Source: Ruminococcus flavefaciens (lineage in GTDB: Bacteria > Bacillota > Clostridia > Oscillospirales > Ruminococcaceae). From it: a DNA stretch of 43,062 nucleotides. The DNA is taken from NCBI GenBank assembly GCA_902777125.1, contig CACYSQ010000018.1:1-43062 (forward strand), read 5' to 3'. The notes under the pieces were generated by a model that was not told the DNA's origin, did no database searches, and saw only the letters and a program-made list of their open reading frames with translations. The position numbers were made by a program, and so were the translations under genes. Shown one piece after another: positions 15,716-24,178 of this stretch (its first letter is position 1; each line of letters opens with the position of its first letter).

Positions 15716-17638
15716 ATGAAAAATAGATTACAGCAGTTCAAATTCCGTAAGATTATGCTTGCAGTAGCAGACGCTTTCATCATTGTAGTGTCTGCGCTGA
15801 TCGCGAGCAGTGTTTTCGACCTTCTGAAGGACGGCATAAGGATCTGGATGCTCTGGGCAAGCATTGCTGTCTCAGTCATGACCTGCCTTGCAAGTATGGC
15901 ACTTGTGGGAGCATACAGCAGACTATGGCGTTACTTCAACAAGAAGGACTACCTTTCCTGCGTGATCGGCATGACCGTTGGCGTAGGAGAGGCCTGCGTG
16001 CTCACATTTATACTGCACGGCAGCGTTCCGATGCGCTATGCAGCCCTTCACTGGCTTATTTCCGTCTGCGGCGTATGCATCTTCCGTTTTCTCTTCAAGT
16101 GTACCTTTATCGACCTTATGGCGTCAGGACGCAATGAGGCGAAGTACAAGCGCACCATGATGATCGGCGGCGGACAGGCCTGCAAACTGCTTATCGGAGA
16201 GATCAGAAATGCTCAGAACTCTCCCTATGAGGAAGACAAGAAAACTGCCGTGTTCGATCCTGTCTGCATTATTGACGATGACCGCAGCAAGATAGGAACT
16301 TCTATTGACAATGTGCAGATCGTTGGCACTACTGACGATATCAGCCGCTTTGTTGAGGAATTGGGCATAGAGCAGATAGTATTCTGTATACCCTCCTGCT
16401 TCGAGGACGACCGCAAGCGCATACTCGACAAATGCTCCTCCACAAATCTCCCGGTAAAGGTGATACCGTTCATCGGCAACCTCGTTTTCGACAATAATCA
16501 GACTCTCCTCGGACAAGTCCGCGATATAAAGGTCGAGGATCTTCTCGGCCGTGAACCGATAAAGTTCGATAACGAGGATATTAGAATTTTTATCAGGAAC
16601 AAGGTCATCATGGTAACAGGCGGAGGCGGTTCTATCGGCTCTGAGCTTGTACGTCAGATAGCAAAGTATTTCCCGAAAAAGATAATCATAGTCGATATTT
16701 GTGAAAACTACGCCTATGATATCCAGCAGGAGCTCATCATGGAGTACGGCGAAAGCCTTGACCTTGTGGTTCGTATAGCATCGGTAAGGGATTATTACCG
16801 TATGAACCAGATATTCAAGGAATTCAAGCCCGATATCGTCTTCCACGCAGCCGCTCACAAGCACGTTCCTCTCATGGAGGAGAGCCCTATGGAGGCAATA
16901 AAGAACAACGTCATCGGTACATTCAATACCGCTACGCTTGCTCAGTTCCACAACGTCAAGAAGTTTGTGATGATATCTACGGATAAGGCTGTAAATCCTA
17001 CAAACGTTATGGGCGCTTCAAAGCGCTGCTGCGAGATGATAGTGCAGTACCTTGCACAGCAGCAGAATTGCAGAACTGAATTCGTCACCACAAGATTCGG
17101 CAACGTTCTCGGCTCAAACGGCTCTGTTATACCAAAGTTCAAAAAGCAGATAGAACAGGGCAAGCCCGTTACCGTAACCCACCCCGATATTATCCGCTAC
17201 TTTATGACAATTCCCGAGGCCGTCAGCCTTGTTATGGAGGCGGCTGCCATTGCACACGGCGGCGAGATATTCGTCCTCGATATGGGCGAGCCTGTTCGTA
17301 TAGTAACTCTTGCCGAAAACCTTATCCGTATGTACGGAAAGGTACCGTATGTTGACGTAAAGATCGAGTTTACCGGACTTCGTCCCGGCGAAAAGATCAA
17401 GGAGGAGCTCCTCATGAACGAGGAAGGCCTCCAGAAGACCAAGAACAAGCTCATTTTCATCGGCAGACAGATCGAGATAGATCAGGAGGTATTTATCCAG
17501 GAGCTCAGAAAGCTTCGCGATGCCGCTCTCGAGAATAACGACGAGCTCGCTATAGAAGCTTTGCATAAGATAGTTCCTACATATATCACTCCCGAGGAGT
17601 TCAACCGTAAGCTGATAACAGTCGGCGCAGCTTGCTGA
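15716..17638 (+). CDS. Membrane nucleotide-sugar 4,6-dehydratase (CapD/PglF-like)
   Basis: A 640-residue large SDR, expected to convert UDP-GlcNAc to a UDP-4-keto-6-deoxy sugar. The ATG at 15716 follows GAAGGGA; a GTG at 15665 would add 17 residues but has no clear site. About four membrane helices (first 120 residues) precede a CoA-binding-like Rossmann domain (starts MIGGGQ) and the SDR domain with TGGGGSIGSEL (from residue 301). The catalytic motif is STDKAVNPTNVMGASK: Met432 and Lys436 replace the usual Tyr-x3-Lys, as is normal for this subfamily. No aminotransferase follows in the window, so the final sugar is not known. It is the last gene of the 13223 operon. Confidence 0.92.
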   Translation: MKNRLQQFKFRKIMLAVADAFIIVVSALIASSVFDLLKDGIRIWMLWASIAVSVMTCLASMALVGAYSRLWRYFNKKDYLSCVIGMTVGVGEACVLTFILHGSVPMRYAALHWLISVCGVCIFRFLFKCTFIDLMASGRNEAKYKRTMMIGGGQACKLLIGEIRNAQNSPYEEDKKTAVFDPVCIIDDDRSKIGTSIDNVQIVGTTDDISRFVEELGIEQIVFCIPSCFEDDRKRILDKCSSTNLPVKVIPFIGNLVFDNNQTLLGQVRDIKVEDLLGREPIKFDNEDIRIFIRNKVIMVTGGGGSIGSELVRQIAKYFPKKIIIVDICENYAYDIQQELIMEYGESLDLVVRIASVRDYYRMNQIFKEFKPDIVFHAAAHKHVPLMEESPMEAIKNNVIGTFNTATLAQFHNVKKFVMISTDKAVNPTNVMGASKRCCEMIVQYLAQQQNCRTEFVTTRFGNVLGSNGSVIPKFKKQIEQGKPVTVTHPDIIRYFMTIPEAVSLVMEAAAIAHGGEIFVLDMGEPVRIVTLAENLIRMYGKVPYVDVKIEFTGLRPGEKIKEELLMNEEGLQKTKNKLIFIGRQIEIDQEVFIQELRKLRDAALENNDELAIEALHKIVPTYITPEEFNRKLITVGAAC

Positions 17639-17696
17639 TACCGCAAAATGTCCCTCTGTAACCGTGGTACTCATACGGAAGTATTATTAGAACTTA

Positions 17697-17782
17697 TCGG
17701 GGAAACCCTTTCTGAGGAAAGGTTCCCGCTCACGGCGGCGGTCCCCTCTGTCAGCTTCGCTGACATCTCCCCGCACTGCGGG
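17697..17782 (+). repeat. Three consecutive hairpins (palindromic repeat cluster)
   Basis: Just after the dehydratase gene are three hairpins in a row. One is near 17700-17726 (a GGGAAACCCTTTC arm with GAAAGGTTCCC). One is TGTCAGC/GCTGACA at 17749-17765. One is CCCGC/GCGGG at 17770-17782. The CTGTCAGCTTCGCTGACAT element resembles a dispersed repeat I recall from many gut Firmicutes. No T run follows. It may protect the mRNA 3' end. Confidence 0.5.
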
Positions 17783-17820
17783 AAGTCACCCCGAACCCCT
17801 TTCCAAAGACTTTATTATGG

Positions 17821-17908
17821 TTTTTCCACAATGGTATAAAGTTCACGCACAAAAAATAATCCGGAAGCTTATTAAGCTTCCGGACATTTTTATACCATTG
17901 TGGAAAAA
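17821..17908. repeat. MITE-like palindromic element with internal terminator
   Basis: Outer 20-bp perfect inverted repeats TTTTTCCACAATGGTATAAA (17821-17840) and its complement (17889-17908) enclose a second palindrome, TCCGGAAGCTT/AAGCTTCCGGA (17860-17870, 17874-17884), flanked by A and T runs. The inner hairpin can terminate transcription in both directions. Parts of the outer repeat (ATACCATTGTG, CACAATG) recur beside the CCGGAAGC hairpins at 6659-6669 and 36304-36310. No transposase is nearby. Confidence 0.6.
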
Positions 17909-18322
17909 ACTAAAGTAAGGCTCAGAATAGAGTTTGGAAGCACTTTCATCAAAAGAGCTTGCCTCAATAGTTCTGATAAATACCGCCATATAAGCACAAC
18001 GGTTACAAAGGGATATTTTTCGGAATGTCCGGCAGGGCTTACGGAACGATGTTTGTTTTAGCAAATTATACCACGGAGGGGTGTTAGTTAGAAAAAATTT
18101 GGGAAAATGTTACTGCAAAAATCAATTTTTCGGTGACAAAAAATGATAAAATGCGTTTCAAGTGTTACAAATCCATTACAATTACTATTACTTGGAGTAT
18201 ATATACGCAGAAATGTTTCCGATTTGTAATCGTTCAAAAGACGTTTTAAACGATATAATTGTGAAAAATTTGTGAAAAATGACAAAAAACTCGCTTAATT
18301 GCCGTTTGCCTGATTTTTCCGC
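17909..18322. other. AT-rich intergenic region, no gene supported
   Basis: The first about 80 bases match the degenerate repeat at 9168-9240 by eye. After that the sequence is AT-rich, with a hairpin at 18227-18252 (ATCGTT/AACGAT with inner AAAA/TTTT). A minus-strand TATAAT at 18070-18065 lacks a good -35. I see no coding frame with a ribosome site and no recognised RNA class. Confidence 0.4.
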
Positions 18323-18351
18323 TTGCTTTTTTTGAATACTGAGGTTATAAT
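18323..18351 (+). promoter_or_regulatory. Promoter of the initiating sugar transferase
   Basis: TTGCTT (18323-18328), 17 bases, TATAAT (18346-18351). The start is near 18358, so the leader is about 160 bases long if translation starts at 18517. Confidence 0.7.
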
Positions 18352-18516
18352 AATATCATACACCCCGTTATATAGGGGATAGATCAGAAAAATAAAAAAA
18401 ATAAATTGTTGAGAATAGAAAAAACATTTCAATCAGACGAGGGGGCAATGCTGTTCCCCTGGGGTCGTCATGCAAAGTTATATAATCTTAAATTGGGATT
18501 ATCGGAGGATAAAACG

Positions 18517-19404
18517 ATGCAAGCTACAGATATGAATGTTGTCAACAATTATCCGAAGGGAGAAGTGATAAAGGATATGTTTGAGATCAAACGTGCAAAC
18601 GAAATACTTCTTTCTGAAAACGACGTAACACAGGATATGCTCGAAAAGCTTCAGAAGGGCGAAGACCCTAAGCCTACGCTTCCTGGCAAATCCGGCGTGA
18701 CAGATTACCCTATCCTTAATTTTGATGAACGTGCGTTGAACCTTCTTCATGAGGGAGTTTCAAATACGCTTAAATATACTCAGATCAAACCTGCCGGCGG
18801 TAAGATATACCGCTTCTTCAAGAGGACATTTGACGTAGTCGCCTCTGCCTGTGCGCTCACCGTGCTTGCAGTTCCGATCGGAGTGGTCGCACTTCTTATC
18901 TACGTTGATGATAAGGGAAATCCCTTCTTCTCTCAGGTACGCCTTACTCAGGACGGAAAGCCCTTCAAGATGTATAAGCTGCGTTCCATGTGCATTGATG
19001 CTGAGGCAAGGTTCGCTGAAGTTCAGAAGGAAAACCAGTCCGATGGTCTCGCTTTCAAGAGCGATGACGATCCGCGCGTTACAAGGATCGGAAAGTTTAT
19101 CCGCAAGACCTCTATTGATGAGCTTCCGCAGTTCTGGAATGTTCTCAAGGGAGATATGTCGTTTATCGGTCCGAGACCTCCGCTTCCGAGAGAGGTCGTG
19201 CTCTACACTCCGGATCAGATGAACCGTCTCCTTGTCAAGGGCGGTCTCTCATGTATCTGTCAGACAGAGGGTCGCAGCGATATGGAATTCGATAAGTGGG
19301 TCGAGGGCGATATCCGCTACATAAAGACTCGCAGCGCCAGGCTCGATTTCAAGCTCATGTTCAAGACAGCCGCTGCGGTCATACTTCGCAAGGGAGCAAA
19401 GTGA
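18517..19404 (+). CDS. Undecaprenyl-phosphate sugar-1-phosphate transferase
   Basis: The initiating enzyme of EPS repeat-unit synthesis: it moves a sugar-1-phosphate from a UDP-sugar to undecaprenyl phosphate at the inner membrane (WbaP/EpsL-type C-terminal domain). The ATG at 18517 follows CGGAGGAT by 6 bases. In-frame TTG 18406 and ATG 18448 (after GAGGGGGC) are alternatives. The 295-residue protein has an N-terminal region of about 85 residues, a hydrophobic segment FDVVASACALTVLAVPIGVV and the catalytic domain with SQVRLTQDGKPFKMYKLRSM, TSIDELPQFWNVLKGDMSFI and GPRPPLP. The first sugar is not readable; UDP-galactose is possible given the adjacent galE. Confidence 0.92.
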   Translation: MQATDMNVVNNYPKGEVIKDMFEIKRANEILLSENDVTQDMLEKLQKGEDPKPTLPGKSGVTDYPILNFDERALNLLHEGVSNTLKYTQIKPAGGKIYRFFKRTFDVVASACALTVLAVPIGVVALLIYVDDKGNPFFSQVRLTQDGKPFKMYKLRSMCIDAEARFAEVQKENQSDGLAFKSDDDPRVTRIGKFIRKTSIDELPQFWNVLKGDMSFIGPRPPLPREVVLYTPDQMNRLLVKGGLSCICQTEGRSDMEFDKWVEGDIRYIKTRSARLDFKLMFKTAAAVILRKGAK

Positions 19405-19410
19405 TTATTC

Positions 19411-19437
19411 AGCAGCACTTAAACAGTGCTGCTTTTT
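19411..19437 (+). terminator. Terminator between sugar transferase and galE
   Basis: AGCAGCACT (19411-19419), TAAAC loop, AGTGCTGCT (19425-19433), then TTTT before a G. It begins 6 bases after the stop. The T run is short and no clear galE promoter follows, so it may only attenuate read-through into galE. Confidence 0.7.
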
Positions 19438-19472
19438 GTTGGAAAAATTCAAGAACGTTTTGGAGGATAAAA

Positions 19473-20495
19473 ATGTCAGCAATTCTTTTGGCCGGCGGTG
19501 CCGGATATATCGGTTCGCATACAGCAGTTGAACTTCTGAATGCAGGCTACGACGTTGTTGTAGCGGACAATTACTCAAACAGCAGTCCCGAGTCTATCAG
19601 GAGGGTCGAAAAGATCACGGGTAAAACAGTGAAGACCTACGAGCTCGATATCAAGGATAATGCCGCGCTCGCAGAGGTTTTCAGGGAAAACAGGATAGAT
19701 GCGGTCATTCACTTCGCCGGACTCAAGGCGGTAGGCGAATCGGTCCAGAAGCCCGTCATGTATTACCGCAATAACATCGACACTACACTTTCTCTCCTTG
19801 AGACCATGAAGGAATTCGGCGTCAGGAACATACTCTTTTCTTCGAGCGCCACTGTTTACGGCGAGGATAACAAGGTGCCTTTCATCGAGACCATGCCTCG
19901 CGGAGCCTGCACCAATCCCTACGGCTGGACGAAATCCATGATGGAGCAGATACTTGAGGACGCGGCAAAGGCTGATGCTGAGCTTTCCGTTATACTTCTC
20001 CGTTACTTCAATCCTATCGGAGCACATGAGTCCGGCATGATAGGCGAGGACCCGACTGGTATCCCCAACAATCTCATGCCCTATGTCACACAGGTCGCGG
20101 TCGGAAAGCGGGAGCGTCTCACTATCTTCGGAAATGATTACCCCACGCCGGACGGTACCTGCCGCCGTGACTATATCCACGTTGTTGACCTCGCAAAGGG
20201 CCATGTAAAGGCTATCGACTATATCCTTGCCCATGAAGGCTGCTGCGAGATAATCAACCTCGGTACAGGAGTTCCCTATAGCGTTACCGAGATAGTCGAG
20301 ACCTTTGAGCGTGTAAACGGGATAAAGGTTGAGCATATTTACGGACCGCGAAGAGAAGGCGATCTTGCGGAGCTTTATGCAAATGCTGACAAGGCATTGA
20401 AGGTGCTCGGCTGGAAGACTGAAAAATCGCTCGAGGATATGTGCCGTGACTCGTGGAACTGGCAGAAGAAAAATCCGAACGGCTACAGAGGATAA
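19473..20495 (+). CDS. galE: UDP-glucose 4-epimerase
   Basis: A 340-residue SDR epimerase interconverting UDP-glucose and UDP-galactose, probably to supply galactose units to the EPS. The ATG at 19473 follows TGGAGGAT; the frame is open upstream but only shadows the preceding gene. Motifs are GGAGYIGSH (8-16), HFAGLKAVGES, SSSATVYG and the catalytic Tyr150/Lys154 in NPYGWTK. It lies between two terminators, probably reached by read-through from 18323. Confidence 0.95.
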   Translation: MSAILLAGGAGYIGSHTAVELLNAGYDVVVADNYSNSSPESIRRVEKITGKTVKTYELDIKDNAALAEVFRENRIDAVIHFAGLKAVGESVQKPVMYYRNNIDTTLSLLETMKEFGVRNILFSSSATVYGEDNKVPFIETMPRGACTNPYGWTKSMMEQILEDAAKADAELSVILLRYFNPIGAHESGMIGEDPTGIPNNLMPYVTQVAVGKRERLTIFGNDYPTPDGTCRRDYIHVVDLAKGHVKAIDYILAHEGCCEIINLGTGVPYSVTEIVETFERVNGIKVEHIYGPRREGDLAELYANADKALKVLGWKTEKSLEDMCRDSWNWQKKNPNGYRG

Positions 20496-20511
20496 TACCG
20501 CTTGCAGAACT

Positions 20512-20578
20512 GCCGGAAATTGCGATATATCGCGATCCGTTGCAGGGGGGACACAGTCACGGTTCCTGCAATCGGTAC
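20512..20578 (+). other. Imperfect inverted repeat after galE
   Basis: A palindrome GCGATATATCGC (near 20522-20533) is followed by TTGCAGG and CCTGCAA arms about 18 bases apart, flanked by further complementary bases (ATCCG/CGGTA). No coding frame is supported. The element sits just before the galE terminator. Its purpose is unknown. Confidence 0.3.
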
Positions 20579-20607
20579 AATAAAAACAAGTTTATCGACA
20601 AGCTCAG

Positions 20608-20632
20608 GGCTCCGCTTATGCGGAGCCTTTTT
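20608..20632 (+). terminator. Terminator after galE
   Basis: GGCTCCGC (20608-20615), TTAT loop, GCGGAGCC (20620-20627), then five T. Confidence 0.88.
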
Positions 20633-20682
20633 ATGCCGGAAGCGTCCGGATACTCCTGATTTGAAGCTGTGCTTGCGAAAAC

Positions 20683-20711
20683 TTGACATTTCGGCGGTTA
20701 TATGGTATAAT
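20683..20711 (+). promoter_or_regulatory. Consensus promoter of the 12-kb EPS operon
   Basis: TTGACA (20683-20688), 17 bases, TATAAT (20706-20711), with TGG before the -10: a full consensus with extended -10. The leader to the TTG start at 20821 is about 100 bases. No other strong promoter or terminator was noticed until 33346, so ten genes probably depend on it. Confidence 0.85.
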
Positions 20712-20820
20712 AATACTACGAATGTTTATATGAACTTTTTGCTGAACAGGAAGAAAAATTCGGTCTGAAATATGAGCTGAAAGCAGGAAAGCTGTGCGCT
20801 CTTATGTATGGAGGTATATC

Positions 20821-21996
20821 TTGGATAGGAAAGTCAAGGCAGACGGTGGAAGGCTTAAAATAGCCATGTTCGGGCACAAGAGAGTGCCCTCCCGTGAAGG
20901 CGGCATCGAGGTAGTCGTTGAGGAATTATCGACCAGAATGGCTGAAAAGGGTCATAAGGTCGTATTGTATAACAGAAAGGGCCATAACGTAAGCGGTGCC
21001 GAATATGACACAGAAAAGGTGTCGGAATATAAAGGAGTTGCCATAAAAGAGGTCTTCACGGTCGATAAGGCAGGGCTTGCGGCTGTTTCCTCGTCTTTTT
21101 TTGCGGCACTGAAATGTCTGTTCGGCAGATATGACGTTATCCATGTCCACGCGGAGGGACCTGCCGCAATGTGCTGGCTCCTGAAGCTTTTCAGGAAAAA
21201 GGTCGTGGTAACGATACACGGTCTGGACTGGCAGAGAGCTAAATGGGGCAATAAATTCGCTTCAAAGTATATCCGTTTCGGCGAGAAAATGGCAGTGAAA
21301 TATGCCGACAGGATAATAGTCCTCAGCAATGGCGTCAGGGATTATTTCAGGGAGACCTACAATGCCCGTACCGTTTTTCTGCCGAATGGAGTTAAAAAGC
21401 CGAACGACCGTCCCGCTGACAAGATAACGGCACAGTGGGGACTTAAAAAGGACGATTATATCCTCTATCTCGGAAGGATAGTTCCCGAAAAGGGAATAAG
21501 CTATCTCATTGAAGCCTTCAAGGACGTTAAAACGGATAAAAAGCTCGTTATCGCAGGCGGCCTTTCCGATACGGAGGATTTTGCCGCAAGCATTAAAAAG
21601 CTTGCCGGTGATGACGAGAGGATAATTTTCACAGGATTTGTACATGGCAGGATCAAGCATGAGCTCTACAGCAATGCCTATGTGTATACTCTTCCCTCTG
21701 ACCTTGAGGGAATGCCGCTGAGCCTCCTCGAGGGAATGAGCTACGGAAACTGCTGCCTCACATCTGATATTGATGAGTGCAGGGAAGTGGTTGAGGATAA
21801 AGCCGTTATTTTCCGCAAGTCAGATGTTGCTGACCTAAGAGAAAAGCTCCAGCTCCTGTGCGATGAGCCTCAGACAGTTGAGGGCTACAGAAAAGAAGCT
21901 GCCGGATTTATTCTTGGCAAGTACAACTGGAACGATATTACTGACAGGACTCTGAAGCTTTACAGATCCGTCTGCAAAAGAAAAAATAATAAATGA
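20821..21996 (+). CDS. GT4-type glycosyltransferase
   Basis: A 391-residue GT-B enzyme of the GT4/GT1 group, first gene of the long EPS operon. It adds one sugar to the lipid-linked repeat unit on the cytoplasmic face. The TTG at 20821 follows GGAGGT by 5 bases; no ATG fits. The N-terminal domain holds KRVPSREGGIEVVVEEL. The C-terminal donor-binding domain holds ILYLGRIVPEKGISYLIEAF and the EX7E motif in DLEGMPLSLLEGMSYG. Similar enzymes act in rhamnan and EPS pathways (DUF1972/GT4 style), but the donor sugar cannot be read. Confidence 0.9.
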   Translation: MDRKVKADGGRLKIAMFGHKRVPSREGGIEVVVEELSTRMAEKGHKVVLYNRKGHNVSGAEYDTEKVSEYKGVAIKEVFTVDKAGLAAVSSSFFAALKCLFGRYDVIHVHAEGPAAMCWLLKLFRKKVVVTIHGLDWQRAKWGNKFASKYIRFGEKMAVKYADRIIVLSNGVRDYFRETYNARTVFLPNGVKKPNDRPADKITAQWGLKKDDYILYLGRIVPEKGISYLIEAFKDVKTDKKLVIAGGLSDTEDFAASIKKLAGDDERIIFTGFVHGRIKHELYSNAYVYTLPSDLEGMPLSLLEGMSYGNCCLTSDIDECREVVEDKAVIFRKSDVADLREKLQLLCDEPQTVEGYRKEAAGFILGKYNWNDITDRTLKLYRSVCKRKNNK

Positions 21997-22008
21997 AGGC
22001 GTGATATT

Positions 22009-23115
22009 ATGATACGAATACTTCACTCTGTCAGCAATATGGACAGAGCCGGCATTGAGACCATGCTCATGAATTATTACAGGCATATCGACAGGGAAAA
22101 GATACAGTTCGATTTCCTCTGCAATAAGTCCAAAAAGGGCGCTTACGACGAGGAGATACTCTCAATGGGCGGAAAAATATACAGAACTCCCGGGCTCAAT
22201 CCTGCAAAATATCCGAAATACCTCAAATGTATGAAGAAGATATTTGCAAAGAATGATTACAGGATAGTCGAGGCACATAACGGTGCTCTCGGAGTTTATG
22301 CGCTCAATGCCGCCAAGAGGAACGGCATTCCCGTAAGGATATTCCACGCTCACGGTGCAAGCATAACCAAGGACTGGAAGCTCCCGCTGAAATATTTCTG
22401 CCGGGCAATGCTCCCTTACAATATGAACGTACACTATACCTGCGGCATCGAGGCGGCAAAGTGCTACTTCGGAAAGAAGGTAGTTGCGAAGAACGACTAT
22501 ACGTTCATACCCAATGCCATAGAGGTCGAAAGATTTGTCTTCAATGCAGAGACAAGAAACAGGATACGCTCTGAGTATCACCTTGAGGATAAGCACGTTA
22601 TAGGTCATGTAGGACGTTTTATGAAGCAGAAAAACCATTCGTTCCTGCTCGACGTTTTCGCAGCCTATTCCAAGAGGGATAAAGCAGCATATCTCGTGCT
22701 CCTCGGCGACGGAGAGCTTATGGACGCTATGAAGGCTAAGGCTGAACAGCTCGGTATCTCGGACAAGGTCTACTTTGCTGGCAATGTTGATAACGTTAAC
22801 GAGTGGTATCAGGCGTTCGACTGCTTTATGCTGCCCTCTGTCTGGGAGGGACTCCCGGTGGTCGGAGTTGAAGCACAGACGGCTGATCTGCCTTGCATAT
22901 TCTCGGATACGGTAACAAGAGAGATCGACCTGCTCGAAAACAATGAGTTCCTCAGCACCTCGGGAAGCATGAAGAGCTGGATAAATGCGATATCAAAGGC
23001 TCTGAAGCATACCTCCCGCCGGGACAATACCGGTATTATCACCGAAAACCACTATAACATCAGGACTGAGGCTCTGAAGCTTCAGGAAAGATATCTGAAG
23101 CTTTACGGAGAATGA
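22009..23115 (+). CDS. GT4/GT1 glycosyltransferase (EpsF-like)
   Basis: A 368-residue GT-B glycosyltransferase. The N-terminus RILHSVSNMDRAGIETMLMN and the motif VRIFHAHG match EpsF-type enzymes. The donor site has HVGRFMKQKNHSFLLD and PSVWEGLPVVGVEAQ. It starts 12 bases after the previous stop with a GAAGGCG site. It assembles the EPS repeat unit in the cytoplasm; linkage and donor are unknown. Confidence 0.9.
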   Translation: MIRILHSVSNMDRAGIETMLMNYYRHIDREKIQFDFLCNKSKKGAYDEEILSMGGKIYRTPGLNPAKYPKYLKCMKKIFAKNDYRIVEAHNGALGVYALNAAKRNGIPVRIFHAHGASITKDWKLPLKYFCRAMLPYNMNVHYTCGIEAAKCYFGKKVVAKNDYTFIPNAIEVERFVFNAETRNRIRSEYHLEDKHVIGHVGRFMKQKNHSFLLDVFAAYSKRDKAAYLVLLGDGELMDAMKAKAEQLGISDKVYFAGNVDNVNEWYQAFDCFMLPSVWEGLPVVGVEAQTADLPCIFSDTVTREIDLLENNEFLSTSGSMKSWINAISKALKHTSRRDNTGIITENHYNIRTEALKLQERYLKLYGE

Positions 23116-23116
23116 T

Positions 23117-24178
23117 ATGGGCAGAAAAATAGGTATACTTACACATCATTATATCAATAATTTCGGAGCATTTTTGCAGGCCTACGCGCTTGCTCAGGCT
23201 GTAAAGAAGTGCTTTCCCGATGATGATGTGCAGATCATAAACAACCTGAACGCAAAGCATTTCCTGATAAATACAGCAGGCTGGTTCAGGTTTTACCGCG
23301 GCAGGGAGAATTTCAGAATGTGGCGGGAGAAGACAAGGCTTCCGCATACATTTTCCAGGGCGAGAAAGAAATACCTGAAAATGACCCCTCTCTGCTTCGG
23401 CACCAAAAAGATCAACGATGAGCATTTTGACTGCATCATTGTCGGAAGCGATGAGGTCTGGAACTACATGGACTCAAAAGCCAATGCAAAGCTCAAATTC
23501 GGCATTGGTCTTGAGTGCGGAAAGCTTATTTCCTATGCGCCCAGCTCGGGAAAGACCACTGCCGATGACCCTATCCCGGATTACGTCAGAAAGGGTATAA
23601 TGAGCTTCGACAGCCTCTCCGCAAGAGATTCAAATACTGCGGAGATCGTCAGAAGGATAACCGATAAGGAATGCACGATGGTGCTTGATCCGACCTTCCT
23701 TGCGGAGTTCCCGCGGGCAAAGAGAAGGGTCCCGAAGGATAAGTATATCCTTTTCTATTACTGCGAAAGGCTCCCCGAGGAGATACAGCAGAACATCATA
23801 GCCTATGCGAGAAAGAACAACTACAAGATATACGGTGCAGGCGAATGCGGTGAGATATACGATAAGATCACCGTTGACCTTACTCCCTTTGAGTGGGTCG
23901 AGCTTTTCCGCCATGCGGAGTACGTCTTTACCGGGACCTTCCACGGCGCTGTTTTCTCTATCCTTAACAGGAAGCAGTTCGGCTGCTATCTTACAAATGA
24001 GAGCAGGATCAGAAAGGTCAACGATCTGCTCGATTTCCTGACCATAGGCGACAGAACGCTTACCCCCGGAATGGAGATCCTCAGCGATCCCATTGATTAC
24101 GGCGAGGTATATAAGGTCATTGACGAGAAAAAAAGGATAAGTCTCGATTTCCTTGTAAACAGTATCGGTAAGGAATGA
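23117..24178 (+). CDS. Polysaccharide pyruvyl transferase family protein (1)
   Basis: A 353-residue member of the family PF04230 (CsaB/WcaK-like), which adds pyruvate ketals from PEP to sugars. It shows the N-terminal KIGILTHHYINNFGAFLQAY, the VGSDEVWNY motif, YAPSSGK, SFDSLSARD and the late FTGTFHGAVFS motif. The start is one base after the preceding stop and the stop overlaps the next start (ATGA), so it is coupled to the FrhB-like gene. A second family member lies at 27793. Some members of this family in EPS loci may act on other donors. Confidence 0.88.
   Translation: MGRKIGILTHHYINNFGAFLQAYALAQAVKKCFPDDDVQIINNLNAKHFLINTAGWFRFYRGRENFRMWREKTRLPHTFSRARKKYLKMTPLCFGTKKINDEHFDCIIVGSDEVWNYMDSKANAKLKFGIGLECGKLISYAPSSGKTTADDPIPDYVRKGIMSFDSLSARDSNTAEIVRRITDKECTMVLDPTFLAEFPRAKRRVPKDKYILFYYCERLPEEIQQNIIAYARKNNYKIYGAGECGEIYDKITVDLTPFEWVELFRHAEYVFTGTFHGAVFSILNRKQFGCYLTNESRIRKVNDLLDFLTIGDRTLTPGMEILSDPIDYGEVYKVIDEKKRISLDFLVNSIGKE

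Noticed and set aside
16124-16951. Minus-strand open frame of 275 codons opposite the dehydratase
   Set aside because: Shadow of the CapD/PglF-like gene caused by its codon usage.
19575-20336. Minus-strand open frame of 253 codons opposite galE
   Set aside because: galE is unambiguous on the plus strand; the antisense frame has no family resemblance or ribosome site.
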